Assembly (NCBI RefSeq): GCF_013155335.1 | Contig: NZ_JABJQZ010000006.1 | Location: 1-64,000, forward strand | DNA length: 64,000 bases | Origin: Nocardioides sp. zg-1230 | Lineage (GTDB): Bacteria; Actinomycetota; Actinomycetes; Propionibacteriales; Nocardioidaceae | Reading direction: 5' to 3' | Shown here: positions 44,147 to 56,693 of the stretch, piece by piece | Numbering within the stretch: position 1 is the first letter of the stretch | Layout: the number at the start of each line of letters is the position of its first letter | The notes under the pieces: model-generated | Databases searched by the model: none | What the model was told of the DNA's origin: nothing | The model's input: only the letters and a program-made list of their open reading frames with translations | Translations under genes and position numbers: made by a program

Positions 44147-45344
44147 ACGTGTCGGCCAGCAGCACCAGCGCCACGAGCTGCGTGAGCGCCACCACAGCGA
44201 CCAGCGCGGGAAGCGACCGGTCGTAGAGCCAGCCGGCGGTGACGCCGCCGACGATCGCGAAGAGTCCCTGGACACCCGCGAAGACGCCGTACGCCGTCGC
44301 CCGGCGCGGCGCGGCGACGAGGTCGGCCACCACCGCCTTGACCGTCGAGTCCTGGACGCCCTGGGCGAGGACGCCGACGAGGACGGCGACCAGGGTCGAG
44401 CCGAGGGCGAGCGCGGGCACGAGCGCCACGAGGACCGGGACGAGGAGCAGCACCTGCGGGCCGGTGCGGTCGAAGACCGATCCGACGACGAGCGCCGCGA
44501 CCGCCTCCACACCCATCGCGGCCGCGTAGACGACCGGGACCGCGGCGACGGGGAGGATGCCGTCGACCGTGAGGTGGTAGCCGATGATCCCGAAGGTCAC
44601 CAGCGCCCCCGTCGTCAGCGAGGCCGCGACCGCGTAGCGGAAGAAGTCGCCCGGCAGCCCCGCTCCGACGACCTCGGCCCACCACCCGCGCCGGGGGGCC
44701 GGGTGCTCGGCGGCCGCCGGCGGGGGCGAGTCGTCGTACACGCTCGGGTCGGGCACGCGCCGGCGCAGCGTCAGCAGCAGGAGCATGGCGACCGCCCCCG
44801 GCACGGCGAGCACCGCCAGGCCCCACCAGAGGGACGCGAGGGCGACGACACCGGCCACCACCAGCGGTCCGGCGAACGCACCGACCTGGTCCAGCGCCTT
44901 GTGCACCCCGAAGCCGCGACCGCGCCCCACGGCGGACGCGACGTGGGCGAGCAGGGCCGACTTGGACGGGGACCGGATCGCCTTGCCGAGGCGCTCGAGC
45001 AGGATCATGGTCGCGGCGAAGGCCAGGCCGGCGGCGCCGAGGCGGGGGGCGAGGGCGAGCAGGGGCACGCAGACCGCGGTGAGGCCGTAGCCCAGGATCG
45101 TGAGCGACCAGTAGCGCCCGGTGCGGTCGGCGATCGGGCCGAAGGCCAGCCGCAGCACCAGCGCAACGGCCTCGCCGGCGCCGGTCACCATGCCGACCAC
45201 CACCGCGGACGCGCCCAGCGCCGCGAGGACCGGGCCGTAGACGGAGCGGGCACCCTCGTAGACCATGTCGGCGGCCAGGCTCACGAAGCCGAACCACCAG
45301 ACCACGCGCCACGCGCTGGGGGAGGTCCGGGCAGGGGTGCTCAC
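44112..45344 (-). CDS. MFS transporter (410 aa)
   Basis: This major facilitator protein has about 12 hydrophobic segments. The loop-2/3 signature is visible (RLAFGPIADRTGRYWSLTILG, about 66-86), and its repeat in the second half reads VGSVFDRTGPQVLLLVP. A central cytoplasmic loop of about 35 residues rich in Pro/Ala/Asp (VPDPSVYDDSPPPAAAE) divides the halves. The substrate cannot be told. The GTG at 45344 forms a GTGA overlap with the upstream corA stop; another in-frame GTG lies 6 bp earlier. The stop lies inside the convergent uppP gene. Confidence 0.88.
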   Translation of the reverse strand: MSTPARTSPSAWRVVWWFGFVSLAADMVYEGARSVYGPVLAALGASAVVVGMVTGAGEAVALVLRLAFGPIADRTGRYWSLTILGYGLTAVCVPLLALAPRLGAAGLAFAATMILLERLGKAIRSPSKSALLAHVASAVGRGRGFGVHKALDQVGAFAGPLVVAGVVALASLWWGLAVLAVPGAVAMLLLLTLRRRVPDPSVYDDSPPPAAAEHPAPRRGWWAEVVGAGLPGDFFRYAVAASLTTGALVTFGIIGYHLTVDGILPVAAVPVVYAAAMGVEAVAALVVGSVFDRTGPQVLLLVPVLVALVPALALGSTLVAVLVGVLAQGVQDSTVKAVVADLVAAPRRATAYGVFAGVQGLFAIVGGVTAGWLYDRSLPALVAVVALTQLVALVLLADTFRRSGRLRRAG

Positions 45345-46324
45345 AACCACCCGGACTTCTTGAACCAGGTGAACAGGCCGATCGACACCCCGACCATGAG
45401 CAGCAGCGCGAACGGGTAGCCGTAGGACCAGTGCAGCTCGGGCATGTGGTCGAAGTTCATGCCGTAGATGCCGGCGATGAGGGTCGGTACGACGATCAGT
45501 GCCGCGCCGGCGGAGATCTTGCGCATGTCCTCGTTCTGCTGCACCGAGATGCGCGCCAGGTGGGCGTCGAAGGCCGTCGACAGCAGCACGTCGAGGTTGT
45601 CGACCACCTCCGAGACGCGGTGGAGGTGGTCGGACACGTCGCGGAAGTACGTCGCGGTCTCGGGAGTGATGCGATCGTCCACGCCCATCGCGAACTTCCG
45701 CATCGGCTCGCGCAGCGGCATCACCGCGCGCCGTACCTCCGCGATCTCCCGCTTGAGGACGTAGATGCGGTTCGAGTCGTTGGTGCGGGCCTCGGAGAAG
45801 ACGGACGCCTCCACCTCGTCGACGTCCTCCTCGAGGGCCTCGCCGACCTTCTCGTACTCGTCGACCACCCGGTCGCAGATCGCGTAGAGGACGGCCATCG
45901 GGCCGTGCTCGAGCACCTTGGCCCGGTGCTCGAGGTCGCGCCGCGAGGCACCCAGGTCGATGCCCTGGCCGTGCCGCACGGTCACCACGAAGTCGTGACC
46001 GACGAACATGTTGATCTCACCGGTCTCGACCGCGTCCTCCTCGTCGACGTACCAGAGCGTCTTGAGCACGAGGAAGAGCGTGTCGCCGTAGCGCTCCAGC
46101 TTGGGGCGCTGGTGGGAGTCGCCGGCGTCCTCGACGGCCAGGGGGTGCAGGTCGAAGGTGCGGGCGATCAGGTCGAGCTCGTCGGGGCTCGGGTCGTGGA
46201 TGCCGATCCACTGGAAGTCGCCGGGGTCGCAGGGCACGCGCGCCGACCCGAGGCTCTGGTCGGCGGGGTCGCCGCCCAGCGGGACCCGCTGGCCCCGGTG
46301 GTAGAGCGCGTTGTCGACGATCAC
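45341..46324 (-). CDS. corA: CorA-type magnesium/cobalt channel (327 aa)
   Basis: CorA is a pentameric inner-membrane Mg2+ channel. A long cytoplasmic N-terminal domain (about 1-260) includes the NMFVGHDFVVTVRHG strand and acidic helices with EALEEDVDEVEASVF. Two C-terminal transmembrane helices follow, the first ending in the selectivity motif YGMNFDHMPEL (GMN, about 288-290). The last residues FKKSGWL are basic as expected. The GTG start follows TAGCCT by 6 nt. The gene is divergent from the histidine phosphatase and overlaps the MFS gene by 4 bases. Confidence 0.95.
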   Translation of the reverse strand: MIVDNALYHRGQRVPLGGDPADQSLGSARVPCDPGDFQWIGIHDPSPDELDLIARTFDLHPLAVEDAGDSHQRPKLERYGDTLFLVLKTLWYVDEEDAVETGEINMFVGHDFVVTVRHGQGIDLGASRRDLEHRAKVLEHGPMAVLYAICDRVVDEYEKVGEALEEDVDEVEASVFSEARTNDSNRIYVLKREIAEVRRAVMPLREPMRKFAMGVDDRITPETATYFRDVSDHLHRVSEVVDNLDVLLSTAFDAHLARISVQQNEDMRKISAGAALIVVPTLIAGIYGMNFDHMPELHWSYGYPFALLLMVGVSIGLFTWFKKSGWL

Positions 46325-46330
46325 AGGCTG

Positions 46331-46336
46331 AGGCTA
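46331..46336 (-). promoter_or_regulatory. Leaderless-type -10 box for corA
   Basis: TAGCCT on the minus strand ends 6 nt before the GTG at 46324. It is only 7 bp from the oppositely directed box at 46344-46349. Confidence 0.5.
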
Positions 46337-46343
46337 GCCCCAC

Positions 46344-46349
46344 TAACCT
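46344..46349 (+). promoter_or_regulatory. Leaderless-type -10 box for the histidine phosphatase
   Basis: TAACCT lies 7 nt before the ATG at 46357. Confidence 0.45.
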
Positions 46350-46356
46350 CTGGAGA

Positions 46357-47079
46357 ATGCCCACCGTGATCCTCGTGCGACACGGCCGCTCGTCGGCCAA
46401 CGCCACCGGAGTCCTCGCCGGGCGCCTGCCCGGGGTCCACCTCGACGACGCCGGCGTGCAGCAGGCGGTCGCGGTCGGCGAGCGGCTGGCGGGCGTACGC
46501 CTTGCGGCGGCGGTGACCAGTCCGCTCGAGCGCTGCCGGGAGACCTGTCGCGAGATCACCACCCGCCAGGGCGAGCCGCTCCGGGCCGGCACCGACCGGC
46601 AGCTGTCGGAGTGCGACTACGGCGAGTGGCAGGGGCGTCCCCTCAAGGAGCTCGCGAAGGAGAAGCTCTGGAGGACCGTCCAGGCCCAGCCGTCGGCCGC
46701 GACCTTCCCGGGGGGTGAGTCGATGCGCGCCATGCAGGACCGCGCCGTGGCCGCCGTACGACGCCACGACGCACGGGTGGCGGCCGAGCACGGCGACGAC
46801 GCCGTGTGGGTCGCGGTCAGCCACGGCGACGTCATCAAGTCGATCCTCGCTGACGCCCTCGGCACCCACCTGGACCTGTTCCAGCGCATCCACGTCGACC
46901 CGGCATCGGTCTCCGTCGTGCGCTACACGGAGTCACGACCGTTCGTCCTCGGCACCAACACGCACGCCGGCGACCTGTCGTGGCTGACCCCGCCGAAGAA
47001 GCCCCGCCGCACCTCACGCACCCGGCGCTCGGACGCCGAGGTGGGTGGAGGAGCCGGACCCCAGCCAGCGGGGTCCTAG
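46357..47079 (+). CDS. Histidine phosphatase, MSMEG_4193 family (240 aa)
   Basis: This is a branch 1 histidine-phosphatase fold. The phospho-accepting His is in LVRHGRSSANATG (about 6-18), a partner Arg/Glu region in TSPLERCRETCREI, and the second His in VAVSHGDVIKSILADALGTH (about 151-170). It belongs to the actinobacterial family once annotated as a probable phosphomutase. The true substrate is not known. The C-terminal tail (about 210-240) is basic and low complexity. The orthologous position in M. tuberculosis is Rv2135c, next to DUF3090, as here. Confidence 0.9.
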   Translation: MPTVILVRHGRSSANATGVLAGRLPGVHLDDAGVQQAVAVGERLAGVRLAAAVTSPLERCRETCREITTRQGEPLRAGTDRQLSECDYGEWQGRPLKELAKEKLWRTVQAQPSAATFPGGESMRAMQDRAVAAVRRHDARVAAEHGDDAVWVAVSHGDVIKSILADALGTHLDLFQRIHVDPASVSVVRYTESRPFVLGTNTHAGDLSWLTPPKKPRRTSRTRRSDAEVGGGAGPQPAGS

Positions 47080-47082
47080 GGT
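47077..47082 (+). promoter_or_regulatory. Leaderless-type -10 box for the DUF3090 gene
   Basis: TAGGGT lies 7 nt before the ATG at 47090 and shares its first three bases with the upstream stop codon. Confidence 0.5.
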
Positions 47083-47089
47083 GAGTGGC

Positions 47090-47674
47090 ATGCCCGTCGT
47101 GCACCGCTTCGACCCGCCCGAGCGCTTCGTCGCCGGCACCGTTGGCGAGCCCGGCCAGCGCACGTTCTTCCTGCAGGCGCGCGAGGGCGCGCGGCTGGTG
47201 AGCGTCTCGCTGGAGAAGCAGCAGGTGCAGGCGCTCGCGGAGCGGGTCGACGAGCTCCTCGACGAGCTCATGCGGGCCGCGGGCGGTGACGTGCTGATCC
47301 CGGCGATCGCGCCGCGCGACCTCACCGACACCCAGCCCCTCGAGCAGCCCATCGAGGAGGAGTTCCGCGCGGGCACGATGACCCTGTCGTGGGACGGGTC
47401 CGACGAGCGGGTGGTCATCGAGGTCTTCCCGTTCACCGAGGCTGCGGTCGTCTCGCCCGAGCAGCTCCAAGAGGACCTCGAGGACCTCCTCGAGCCTGAG
47501 CCCGACGAGATCTTCCTCGTCCGGATCACGGCCGCCGCGGCCCGCTCGTTCGTGGAGCGCTCGCTGTCGGTGATCGGTGCCGGGCGTCCTGACTGCCCGT
47601 TCTGCGGCGAGCCGGTCGACCCCGACGGACACCTGTGCGTGCGGGCCAACGGCTTCCGGCGCCGTGATCCCTGA
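47090..47674 (+). CDS. DUF3090 family protein (194 aa)
   Basis: This conserved actinobacterial protein of unknown function has an N-terminal beta-rich domain (HRFDPPERFVAGTVGEPGQRTFFLQAREG). A C-terminal [15 protein letters not shown] motif (about 173-187) looks like a small zinc-binding site (C-x2-C and a later H-x-C), followed by RANGFRR. The length is normal for the family. It is almost always encoded next to the histidine phosphatase and the SCO1664-family gene. It overlaps the latter by 11 bp, so coupled translation is likely. Confidence 0.88.
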   Translation: MPVVHRFDPPERFVAGTVGEPGQRTFFLQAREGARLVSVSLEKQQVQALAERVDELLDELMRAAGGDVLIPAIAPRDLTDTQPLEQPIEEEFRAGTMTLSWDGSDERVVIEVFPFTEAAVVSPEQLQEDLEDLLEPEPDEIFLVRITAAAARSFVERSLSVIGAGRPDCPFCGEPVDPDGHLCVRANGFRRRDP

Positions 47675-48440
47675 CCTGCCCGATGGCTTCCCCACGGGGG
47701 AGCTCACGCTTCACGGCCGCGTGCTGCCGGCGTCCAACGCCACCTTCGTCGGCGAGCTCGGGGGCGTGCGGGTGGTCTACAAGCCGATCGCGGGGGAGCG
47801 CCCCCTGTGGGACTTCCCCCACGGCACGCTCGCCGCGCGCGAGGTCGGGTCGTACGCCGTCTCCGAGGCGCTCGGCTGGGACATCGTGCCGCCGACGGTC
47901 CTCGGTGACGGACCGCACGGGCCGGGCATGGTCCAGCTCTGGCGCGACGAGGTCGAGGACGCGGCGCCCGTCGACATCGTCGGCGAGGGCGAGCTCCCGC
48001 CGGGCTTCCGCCACGTCTTCGACGGCCTCGACGCCCACGACCAGCCGGTGTCCCTGGTCCACGAGGACAGCGAGCCCCTGCGCCGGATGGCGCTCTTCGA
48101 CGTCGTGGTCAACAACGCCGACCGCAAGGGCGGCCACGTCCTTCCCATGCCCGACGGCCACCGGCACGGCGTCGACCACGGACTGACCTTCCACGTCGAG
48201 CACAAGCTGCGCACGGTTCTGTGGGGCTTCGTGGGCGACGCGATCACCGCCGAGGAGGTCGAGGGGCTGCGCCGGCTCGTCTCCGCGCTCGACGGCGCGC
48301 TGGGCACGACGCTCTGCGACCTGCTCACCGACGAGGAGGTCGAGACCACGAGGCGGCGGGTCGCCCGGCTGCTGGCCCGGGGCACGTTCCCCGGCCCGCG
48401 CTCGTCGTCGTACCCGGTCATCCCCTGGCCGCCCTTCTGA
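47664..48440 (+). CDS. SCO1664 family protein, kinase-like fold (258 aa)
   Basis: This family has distant similarity to the PI3/PI4-kinase and HipA-like fold. Candidate catalytic elements are Lys40 in VVYKPIAGE, a catalytic-loop-like VVNNADRKGGH with Asn150 and Asp153, and a metal-loop-like VDHGLTFH with Asp171. The 18-residue spacing of the two Asp motifs is what such folds show. The preceding WDFPHGTLAAREVGSYAVSEALG helix suits the nucleotide-binding lobe. The substrate is unknown. GTG start inside DUF3090. The kinase assignment is inference from motifs. Confidence 0.85.
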   Translation: MIPDLPDGFPTGELTLHGRVLPASNATFVGELGGVRVVYKPIAGERPLWDFPHGTLAAREVGSYAVSEALGWDIVPPTVLGDGPHGPGMVQLWRDEVEDAAPVDIVGEGELPPGFRHVFDGLDAHDQPVSLVHEDSEPLRRMALFDVVVNNADRKGGHVLPMPDGHRHGVDHGLTFHVEHKLRTVLWGFVGDAITAEEVEGLRRLVSALDGALGTTLCDLLTDEEVETTRRRVARLLARGTFPGPRSSSYPVIPWPPF

Positions 48441-48478
48441 TCGGCGATCTCCCTCGCGGGCCCTTCCCGACCGGCCGA

Positions 48479-48484
48479 TAGGCT
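48479..48484 (+). promoter_or_regulatory. Leaderless-type -10 box for mshC
   Basis: TAGGCT lies 7 nt before the ATG at 48492. Confidence 0.5.
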
Positions 48485-48491
48485 GCGCCGT

Positions 48492-49730
48492 ATGCGTGCC
48501 TGGTCGTCGCCCGACGTTCCCTCACTGCCCGTGGCGGGCCCCGTCGTGCGGGTCCACGACACCGCGAGCGGCGCCCTCGTCGAGACCCGGCCCGAGGGGC
48601 CGGCGCGGATGTACGTCTGCGGCATCACCCCCTACGACGCGACCCACATGGGGCACGCCGCGACCTACGTCGGCTTCGACCTGCTCCACCGCGCCTGGCG
48701 CAACGCCGGGCACGAGGTGACCTACGTCCAGAACGTCACCGACGTCGACGACCCCCTGCTCGAGCGGGCCGCGAAGGTCCACGTCGACTGGGCCGAGCTC
48801 GCCGAGCGCGAGACCCAGCTGTTCCGCGACGACATGGAGGCGCTGCGGGTCCTGCCGCCGGCGCACTACACCGGCGCGGTCGAGTCGATCCCGCAGGTCA
48901 TCGAGCTGATCCAGCGCCTCGAGGAGGTCGGCGCGGTCTACCGGGTCGAGGACGACCTCTACTTCTCCGTCACCGCCGACGACGCCTTCGGCTCCGTCTC
49001 CGGGCTCGACCGCGACGCCATGCTCGCGATCTTCCCCGAGCGCGGCGGCGACCCCGACCGCGAAGGCAAGAAGGACCCGCTCGACTGCCTGCTGTGGCGT
49101 GCGGAGCGACCGGGCGAGCCGGCGTGGGACAGCCCCTGGGGCCCCGGCCGACCCGGCTGGCACATCGAGTGCTCGGCGATCGCGCTCGACCACCTCGGCG
49201 CCACCTTCGACGTGCAGGGCGGCGGCAGCGACCTCGTCTTCCCGCACCACGAGATGTCCGCCGGCCACGCCCAGGTCGCGCACCCGGGGGAGCGGTTCGC
49301 ACGGGCCTACGCCCACGCCGGGATGGTCGCCTACGACGGCGAGAAGATGTCGAAGTCCAAGGGCAACCTCGTCTTCGTCTCCGCGCTCCGGATGAGCGAG
49401 GTCGACCCGATGGCGATCCGCCTCGTGCTGCTGCGCCACCACTACCGCAGCGACTGGGAGTGGACCGACGACCAGCTCTGGGACGCCGTGGACACCCTCG
49501 CCACCTGGCGCCGCGCCCTCGCGCTGGGTGCCGGCGCGCCGTCCGGGCCCGTCGTCGAGCGTGTGCTGGCCGCCCTCGCCGACGACCTCGACGCCCCGAC
49601 GGCCGTCGCCGCCGTCCAGGAGTGGGTGGAGGCGACGCTCGGCACGACGGGCCTCGCCGACACGTCCGACCCCGAGGCCGCGGCGACCGTCCACCGCCTC
49701 CTCGACGCGGCCCTCGGCCTGTCGCTCTGA
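48492..49730 (+). CDS. mshC: Mycothiol ligase MshC (412 aa)
   Basis: MshC joins cysteine to GlcN-inositol with ATP in mycothiol synthesis, the actinobacterial substitute for glutathione. It derives from cysteinyl-tRNA synthetase: [17 protein letters not shown] (about 43-59) holds the HIGH-like motif and a zinc Cys, HIECSAIA (about 220-227) a second zinc ligand, [10 protein letters not shown] follows, and EKMSKSKGN (about 287-295) is KMSKS. The length of about 410 aa without an anticodon-binding tail, and the neighbourhood, separate MshC from CysS. A leaderless start is likely. Confidence 0.95.
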   Translation: MRAWSSPDVPSLPVAGPVVRVHDTASGALVETRPEGPARMYVCGITPYDATHMGHAATYVGFDLLHRAWRNAGHEVTYVQNVTDVDDPLLERAAKVHVDWAELAERETQLFRDDMEALRVLPPAHYTGAVESIPQVIELIQRLEEVGAVYRVEDDLYFSVTADDAFGSVSGLDRDAMLAIFPERGGDPDREGKKDPLDCLLWRAERPGEPAWDSPWGPGRPGWHIECSAIALDHLGATFDVQGGGSDLVFPHHEMSAGHAQVAHPGERFARAYAHAGMVAYDGEKMSKSKGNLVFVSALRMSEVDPMAIRLVLLRHHYRSDWEWTDDQLWDAVDTLATWRRALALGAGAPSGPVVERVLAALADDLDAPTAVAAVQEWVEATLGTTGLADTSDPEAAATVHRLLDAALGLSL

Positions 49731-49748
49731 CGTACGCCGCTCCCGTGG

Positions 49749-49798
49749 GCGGTGGCTGAGCCACACTCCCGGCGCCCGGAATGTGGGTGGACCACCGC
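49749..49798. terminator. Long bidirectional terminator between mshC and PAC2
   Basis: GCGGTGG (49749-49755) pairs with CCACCGC (49792-49798). Inside it, CCACA pairs with TGTGG and CCCGG with CCGGG-like sequence, making an extended hairpin of about 50 nt. It lies between convergent genes 89 bp apart. Confidence 0.6.
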
Positions 49799-49819
49799 TC
49801 GGAGGTCGGCCGGGCGCGC

Positions 49820-50665
49820 TCAGTCGGTGTCGCGACGCTTGAGGTACCGCTCGAACTCGCGCGCGATGGCCTCGCCGGAGGCCTCGGGGAGGTCGGCGGT
49901 GTCGCGGGTCTCCTCGAGCGCGCGGACGTAGTCGGCGACGTCCTCGTCCTCGGCGGCGAGCTCGTCCACGCCCCGCTCCCAGGCCTTGGCGTCGTCGGCG
50001 AGCTCGCCGATCGGCATGGGCACCTGGAGAAGCTCCTCGAGCTGGCCGAGCAGGGCGAGAGTGGCCTTGGGGCACGGGGGCTGCGCGACGTAGTGCGGGA
50101 CCGCGGCCCAGTAGGAGACAGCCGGGATGTCGAGCTGGGTGCACGCGTCGTTGAAGACGCCGACGATGCCGGTGGGGCCCTCGTAGGTGGACTGCTCGAG
50201 CACGAGCCGGTCGACGAGCTCGGGCTCGCTCGCCGTGCCGGTCACCGGGATGGGACGGGTGTGCGGCGTGTCGGCGAGCAGCGCGCCCATCGTCACGACG
50301 AGCTCGGCACCCAGGTCGTCGCAGGCGGCGAGGAGCTCGGCACAGAACTGGCGCCACTTCATGTTGGGCTCGATGCCGCGCACCAGGATCACGTCGCGGT
50401 CCAGCTCGGCCGGTCGGGCGACGGCGATGCGGGTGGTGGGCCAGGTGAGCCGGCGGTAGCCGTTGTGGTCGGTGCCGATGATCGGCCGGTTGACCTGGAA
50501 GTCGTAGAACTCCTCCGGGTCGATGGCACCGATCACCTCGGCCTTCCACTGCTCGATGAGGTGGTCCACCAGCCCGGAGGCAGCGTCGGCAGCGTCGTTC
50601 CAGCCCTCGAAGGCCGCGATCACCACCGGGGACACCAGGTCCTGCACGTCGTCGAACTCGATCAC
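49820..50665 (-). CDS. PAC2-family protein, second copy (281 aa)
   Basis: This PAC2 protein starts with VSPVVIAAFEGWNDAADAAS (about 11-30) and EFYDFQVNRPII. It continues with the VVTMGALLADTPHTRPIPVTG core and ends with helical SGEAIAREFERYLKRRD. It is distantly related to the PAC2 protein at 3533-4492 and lacks its long acidic tail. The position beside mshC and metH matches M. tuberculosis Rv2125. Roles in the proteasome or elsewhere are unproven. The GTG start follows TAGGCT by 6 nt. Confidence 0.9.
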   Translation of the reverse strand: MIEFDDVQDLVSPVVIAAFEGWNDAADAASGLVDHLIEQWKAEVIGAIDPEEFYDFQVNRPIIGTDHNGYRRLTWPTTRIAVARPAELDRDVILVRGIEPNMKWRQFCAELLAACDDLGAELVVTMGALLADTPHTRPIPVTGTASEPELVDRLVLEQSTYEGPTGIVGVFNDACTQLDIPAVSYWAAVPHYVAQPPCPKATLALLGQLEELLQVPMPIGELADDAKAWERGVDELAAEDEDVADYVRALEETRDTADLPEASGEAIAREFERYLKRRDTD

Positions 50666-50671
50666 CAGCCC

Positions 50672-50677
50672 AGCCTA
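50672..50677 (-). promoter_or_regulatory. Leaderless-type -10 box for the second PAC2 gene
   Basis: TAGGCT on the minus strand ends 6 nt before the GTG at 50665. Confidence 0.5.
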
Positions 50678-50770
50678 GGGCGCCCCGCCCAGCCTGCCGT
50701 CGTGATTTCGCCGCCCGACGCGCCGGGTGCCACCATGTGGGAATCCGGTCCGAGTGTCGGACGACGTTCC

Positions 50771-50776
50771 TAGGCT
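50771..50776 (+). promoter_or_regulatory. -10 box of metH
   Basis: TAGGCT lies 34 nt before the GTG at 50811; GAGAGGAG follows as Shine-Dalgarno sequence. The predicted leader is only about 28 nt, leaving no room for a cobalamin riboswitch. Confidence 0.5.
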
Positions 50777-50810
50777 GGCCTCACCGCCACCCGAGAGGAG
50801 CCACCCACCC

Positions 50811-54587
<3,777 letters not shown>

Positions 54588-54715
54588 CCACCGGCCGCCG
54601 TGGCCGCGCCCGTGCATCGAGCGGTGCCTCACGGGGAACCGACGGCAGGTGACGATCCACCATGCGCGGCACGTCGCCCGAGCGTGGACGAGTGGCCCTA
54701 CGGAGGAACGCCCAG

Positions 54716-56677
54716 GTGGTAGAGGACGGCAAGGTCTCGGTGGTGCTGGTCGACGACTCGGTCGAGGTGCGCACCGTCGTACGCATGCGGCTTGAGTCGT
54801 CGAAGCTGTTCCGCGTGGTGGGTGAGGCCCCCGACGGCGAGGAGGCCATCGGGCTCATCGTCGAGCACGAGCCGGCCCTGGTGCTGCTCGACGTCTCGAT
54901 GCCCCGCATGGACGGCCTCGAGACCCTGCCGTCGATCCTCGCGGTGCGGCCCGAGACGTCCGTGGTGATGTTCAGCGGCTTCGGTGGCGCGCACCTGGTC
55001 GAGGAGGCCCGCGAGCTGGGCGCGACCGACTTCATCGAGAAGTCCATCCCCCTCGAGCAGCTCCCGGACCGGCTCGTCGAGAGCCTGCGCCGGGCCCCGC
55101 TGCTCGCCGCCGCCGACCCTGCCGCACCCGACCCCGACCGAGGGGCCCCCGAGGACGACGAGGACGACGCGGTCGACCCGGTCGACCCGGTCGACGTGGC
55201 ACGGCTGGAGCAGGACGTCCTCGACGAGCACGTGGAGGGCTTCCGCGCGATCTTCGACCGCGCGGCGATCGGCATGGCAACCCTGACCGTCCATGCCACC
55301 ATCGTGCGGGCCAACGCGGCCCTCGCCACGCTCATGTCGTGCGAGCCCAGCGACCTGGTCGGGGTCGACTACGGACGCCTCACCGTCGGGCACGGTGACG
55401 TCCTGGACCACCACGTGGAGGTGCTGCGGACCTCCGAGGAGGACGTCGCCACCTTCGAGCACCCGGTCCCGGGCCCGCCGGGCGCGCGCCACGGCCGTAC
55501 GGCGCTGGTGACCCTCGTCCCGATCCGCGACTCGAACGGCCAGATGCTGTACGTGTTCGCCCAGGTGCAGGACATCAGCGGGCAGCGGGCGGCCGAGGCG
55601 GAGCTGCACCGCACCGAGGAGAAGTTCCGGCTGCTCGTCGCCGCGGTCGAGGAGTACGCGGTGTTCATGCTCGACCGCGACGGGACGGTGATGAGCTGGA
55701 ACGCCGGTGCGCGCCGGATCAAGGGCTACGAGACGGACGAGATCATCGGGCAGGACTTCCGGGTCTTCTATCCCGAGGAGCAGCAGCGGAGCGGCCATCC
55801 CGTGCGCAACCTGGAGGTCGCCCTGCGTGACGGGTCGTTCGCCGAGGAGGGCTGGCGCGTGCGTCGCGACGGCAGCCGGTTCTGGGCCAGCGTGGTCATC
55901 AGCCCCGTCCACGACGACCGGGGCCGGCACATCGGCTTCGCCAAGATCACCCGTGACCAGACTGAGCAGCGCCAGAACGCCGAGGACCGCCTCGAGGCGA
56001 TGGCCCAGCAGGCGCGCCTGCTGGCCGTGACGGCACACGAGCTCAGGAACCCCACAGCCGTGATCGACGGCAGCTCCCACGCGCTCCAGGCGTCGGACGC
56101 GCAGCTGTCCCCGTCCGAGCGCGACCGGCTCCTCCGGGGCATCCGCAGCAGCGCGGACCGGCTCCGCCGGCTGGCGGCCGACCTCACTGCGGCCTCCCAG
56201 CTGCAGGGCGGTGTCATGGAGTTCCGGCCGGAGTCCGTCTCGCTGTCCGAGCTCGTGGCGAGCGCTGCCGCGCGACGCGCGGCCACCGACCCCGGCGTCG
56301 CCGTCGAGGTCGACGTCCCCGACGGCGCCGTCGTCCGCGCCGACGAGGTGCGCCTCGCCCAGGCGCTCGACAACCTGCTCGACAACGCCGTGCGCCACGG
56401 GACCGCGCCCTTGACCATGGGGGCGCGGCTGCGTGACGGGCAGGTCGAGCTCCGCGTCACCGACGCAGGTGGGGGCGTGCCCGACGAGCTGGTCCCGCGG
56501 CTGTTCGACCGCTTCGCGGCTGCCGGCGCCACGAGCGGGACCGGGCTGGGGCTCTACCTCGTGCGTGAGATCGCCAGGGGCCACGGCGGTGAGGCCGACT
56601 ACCTCCCGCCCGACGACGTCCGGGGCAGGCCGACGACGTTCGTGATCCGGTTCCCGGCAGCGGGCGCCGGACGCTGA
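54716..56677 (+). CDS. Hybrid signalling histidine kinase: REC-PAS-PAS-HisKA-HATPase (653 aa)
   Basis: The layout is reversed compared with ordinary hybrid kinases. An N-terminal receiver domain (about 5-125) has phospho-acceptor Asp59 (LLDVSMPRMDG) and the Lys of FIEKSIP. An acidic D/P linker follows (about 130-170), then two PAS sensor domains (about 185-300 and 305-425, the second with YAVFMLDRDGTVMSWNAGARRIKGY). HisKA has His441 (TAHELRNPTAV), and the HATPase domain has DNLLDNAVRHG and GTGLGLYLV. No membrane segment is seen, so it is cytoplasmic and may answer another kinase. The GTG start follows GGAGG by 9 nt. The target is unknown. Confidence 0.9.
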   Translation: MVEDGKVSVVLVDDSVEVRTVVRMRLESSKLFRVVGEAPDGEEAIGLIVEHEPALVLLDVSMPRMDGLETLPSILAVRPETSVVMFSGFGGAHLVEEARELGATDFIEKSIPLEQLPDRLVESLRRAPLLAAADPAAPDPDRGAPEDDEDDAVDPVDPVDVARLEQDVLDEHVEGFRAIFDRAAIGMATLTVHATIVRANAALATLMSCEPSDLVGVDYGRLTVGHGDVLDHHVEVLRTSEEDVATFEHPVPGPPGARHGRTALVTLVPIRDSNGQMLYVFAQVQDISGQRAAEAELHRTEEKFRLLVAAVEEYAVFMLDRDGTVMSWNAGARRIKGYETDEIIGQDFRVFYPEEQQRSGHPVRNLEVALRDGSFAEEGWRVRRDGSRFWASVVISPVHDDRGRHIGFAKITRDQTEQRQNAEDRLEAMAQQARLLAVTAHELRNPTAVIDGSSHALQASDAQLSPSERDRLLRGIRSSADRLRRLAADLTAASQLQGGVMEFRPESVSLSELVASAAARRAATDPGVAVEVDVPDGAVVRADEVRLAQALDNLLDNAVRHGTAPLTMGARLRDGQVELRVTDAGGGVPDELVPRLFDRFAAAGATSGTGLGLYLVREIARGHGGEADYLPPDDVRGRPTTFVIRFPAAGAGR

Positions 56678-56693
56678 CCCCGGTCCGGGACGG

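Noticed and set aside
48492..49730. mshC as a second cysteinyl-tRNA synthetase
   Set aside because: The length is about 410 aa with no anticodon-binding tail, and the neighbourhood is that of mshC in mycobacteria.
50666..50810. Possible cobalamin or SAH riboswitch before metH; GGGAATCCGG and GTGCCACC look faintly like B12-box parts
   Set aside because: The space is short, the conserved box order is absent, and a TAGGCT promoter at 50771 would place these bases upstream of the transcript start.
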